From the NCBI RefSeq assembly GCF_014268445.2, contig NZ_CP077089.1, positions 3,899,501 to 3,963,500 on the forward strand: 64,000 bases of DNA, given 5' to 3'. Below are positions 63,818 through 64,000 of this stretch, piece by piece. The number at the start of each line of letters is the position of its first letter. The first letter of the stretch is position 1. The notes beneath the pieces are model-generated. The model was given only the letters and a program-made list of their open reading frames with translations. It was not told where the DNA came from and searched no databases. The DNA comes from Pseudomonas tensinigenes. Its GTDB lineage: Bacteria; Pseudomonadota; Gammaproteobacteria; Pseudomonadales; Pseudomonadaceae. The translations under genes were made by a program, and so were the position numbers.

Positions 63818-64000
63818 ATGAGCGACAACATCTTCACCGGTTGCATGCCGGCCCTGATGACCCCGTGCACCGCCCAGCGCAAACCGGACTTCGACGCGTT
63901 GGTGGCCAAGGGTCGCGAACTGATCGATATCGGCATGAGCGCCGTGGTTTATTGCGGTTCGATGGGCGACTGGCCGTTGCTCACCGAGGCTGAACGGCAG
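63818..64000 (+). CDS. DapA-family lyase, partial (likely 1-pyrroline-4-hydroxy-2-carboxylate deaminase)
   Basis: The first 61 codons run off the window edge: MSDNIFTGCMPALMTPC, then DFDALVAKGRELIDIGMSAVVYCGSMGDWPLLTEAERQ. The GSMGDWP piece replaces the GTTGE of dihydrodipicolinate synthase, as in the hydroxyproline-pathway deaminase. It follows the epimerase by 55 bases with a CCAAGGAG site. Confidence 0.85.
   Translation, partial: MSDNIFTGCMPALMTPCTAQRKPDFDALVAKGRELIDIGMSAVVYCGSMGDWPLLTEAERQ

Overview
The window reads as a chromosomal segment of a fluorescent pseudomonad (Pseudomonas fluorescens group). The evidence is the moderately high GC content, the close resemblance of the benABCD/catBCA, benR, nfsB, mddA and hydroxyproline-epimerase products to Pseudomonas proteins as I recall them, and several copies of repeat families typical of these genomes: REPIN-type pairs with the arm GCGAGCAGGCTCGCTCCCACA, and elements whose arms read CCCTCACCC...GGGAGAGGG. 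No rRNA, tRNA, phage, insertion sequence or CRISPR array was seen.

Layout. 1-4.0 kb: a minus-strand redox operon (quinone-oxidoreductase-like, royal-jelly-family protein, NfsB, one partial gene) divergent from a LysR regulator. 4.0-7.6 kb: a cobalamin riboswitch driving a BtuB-type receptor, a thioredoxin-like ferredoxin and a BtuF-like binding protein. 7.6-15.3 kb: single genes, including a PchB-like lyase, a MocR regulator, an orphan PanB homologue, a SAM methyltransferase with a regulatory domain and a CigR-like protein. 15.3-21.3 kb: an accessory stretch of uncharacterised genes, including a YopT-like cysteine protease (candidate secreted effector), a small exported repeat protein and a frameshifted ATPase remnant. 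21.5-25.5 kb: phosphoesterase, methanethiol methyltransferase (MddA) and an MscS-type channel.

25.5-35.2 kb: a tight nine-gene minus-strand operon: class-III aminotransferase, GNAT, nucleotidyltransferase, beta-phosphoglucomutase-like HAD, NAD-epimerase, GH65 phosphorylase, MFS exporter, DegT aminotransferase and LhgO-like FAD oxidase. I do not recognise it as a known pathway. It looks like a biosynthesis-and-export cluster for an amino-sugar or glycoside compound and is the best candidate for an undescribed system here. A 600-bp AT-rich region precedes it.

35.8-48.5 kb: a DUF3574 lipoprotein; a TonB receptor whose gene overlaps an APC permease gene; and a long operon joining an oxygenase of the isopenicillin-N-synthase family to a MetQNI-type importer and a ribose-type ABC importer, with a sulfite-oxidase-like gene at the end. 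48.5-56.3 kb: the complete benzoate-to-muconolactone route (benABCD-catBCA) under BenR, with two well-matched XylS/BenR operator repeats. 56.3-57.2 kb: an apparently non-coding gap that holds a 32-codon ORF with a strong ribosome site and terminator, plus a separate candidate small RNA. 57.2-60.1 kb: a MarR-GNAT fusion regulator with its own palindrome, a small lipoprotein, and an AraC/LysE pair. 60.2-64.0 kb: trans-4-hydroxy-L-proline catabolism (PAS-AraC regulator, permease, epimerase, start of a DapA-family deaminase), running off the right edge.
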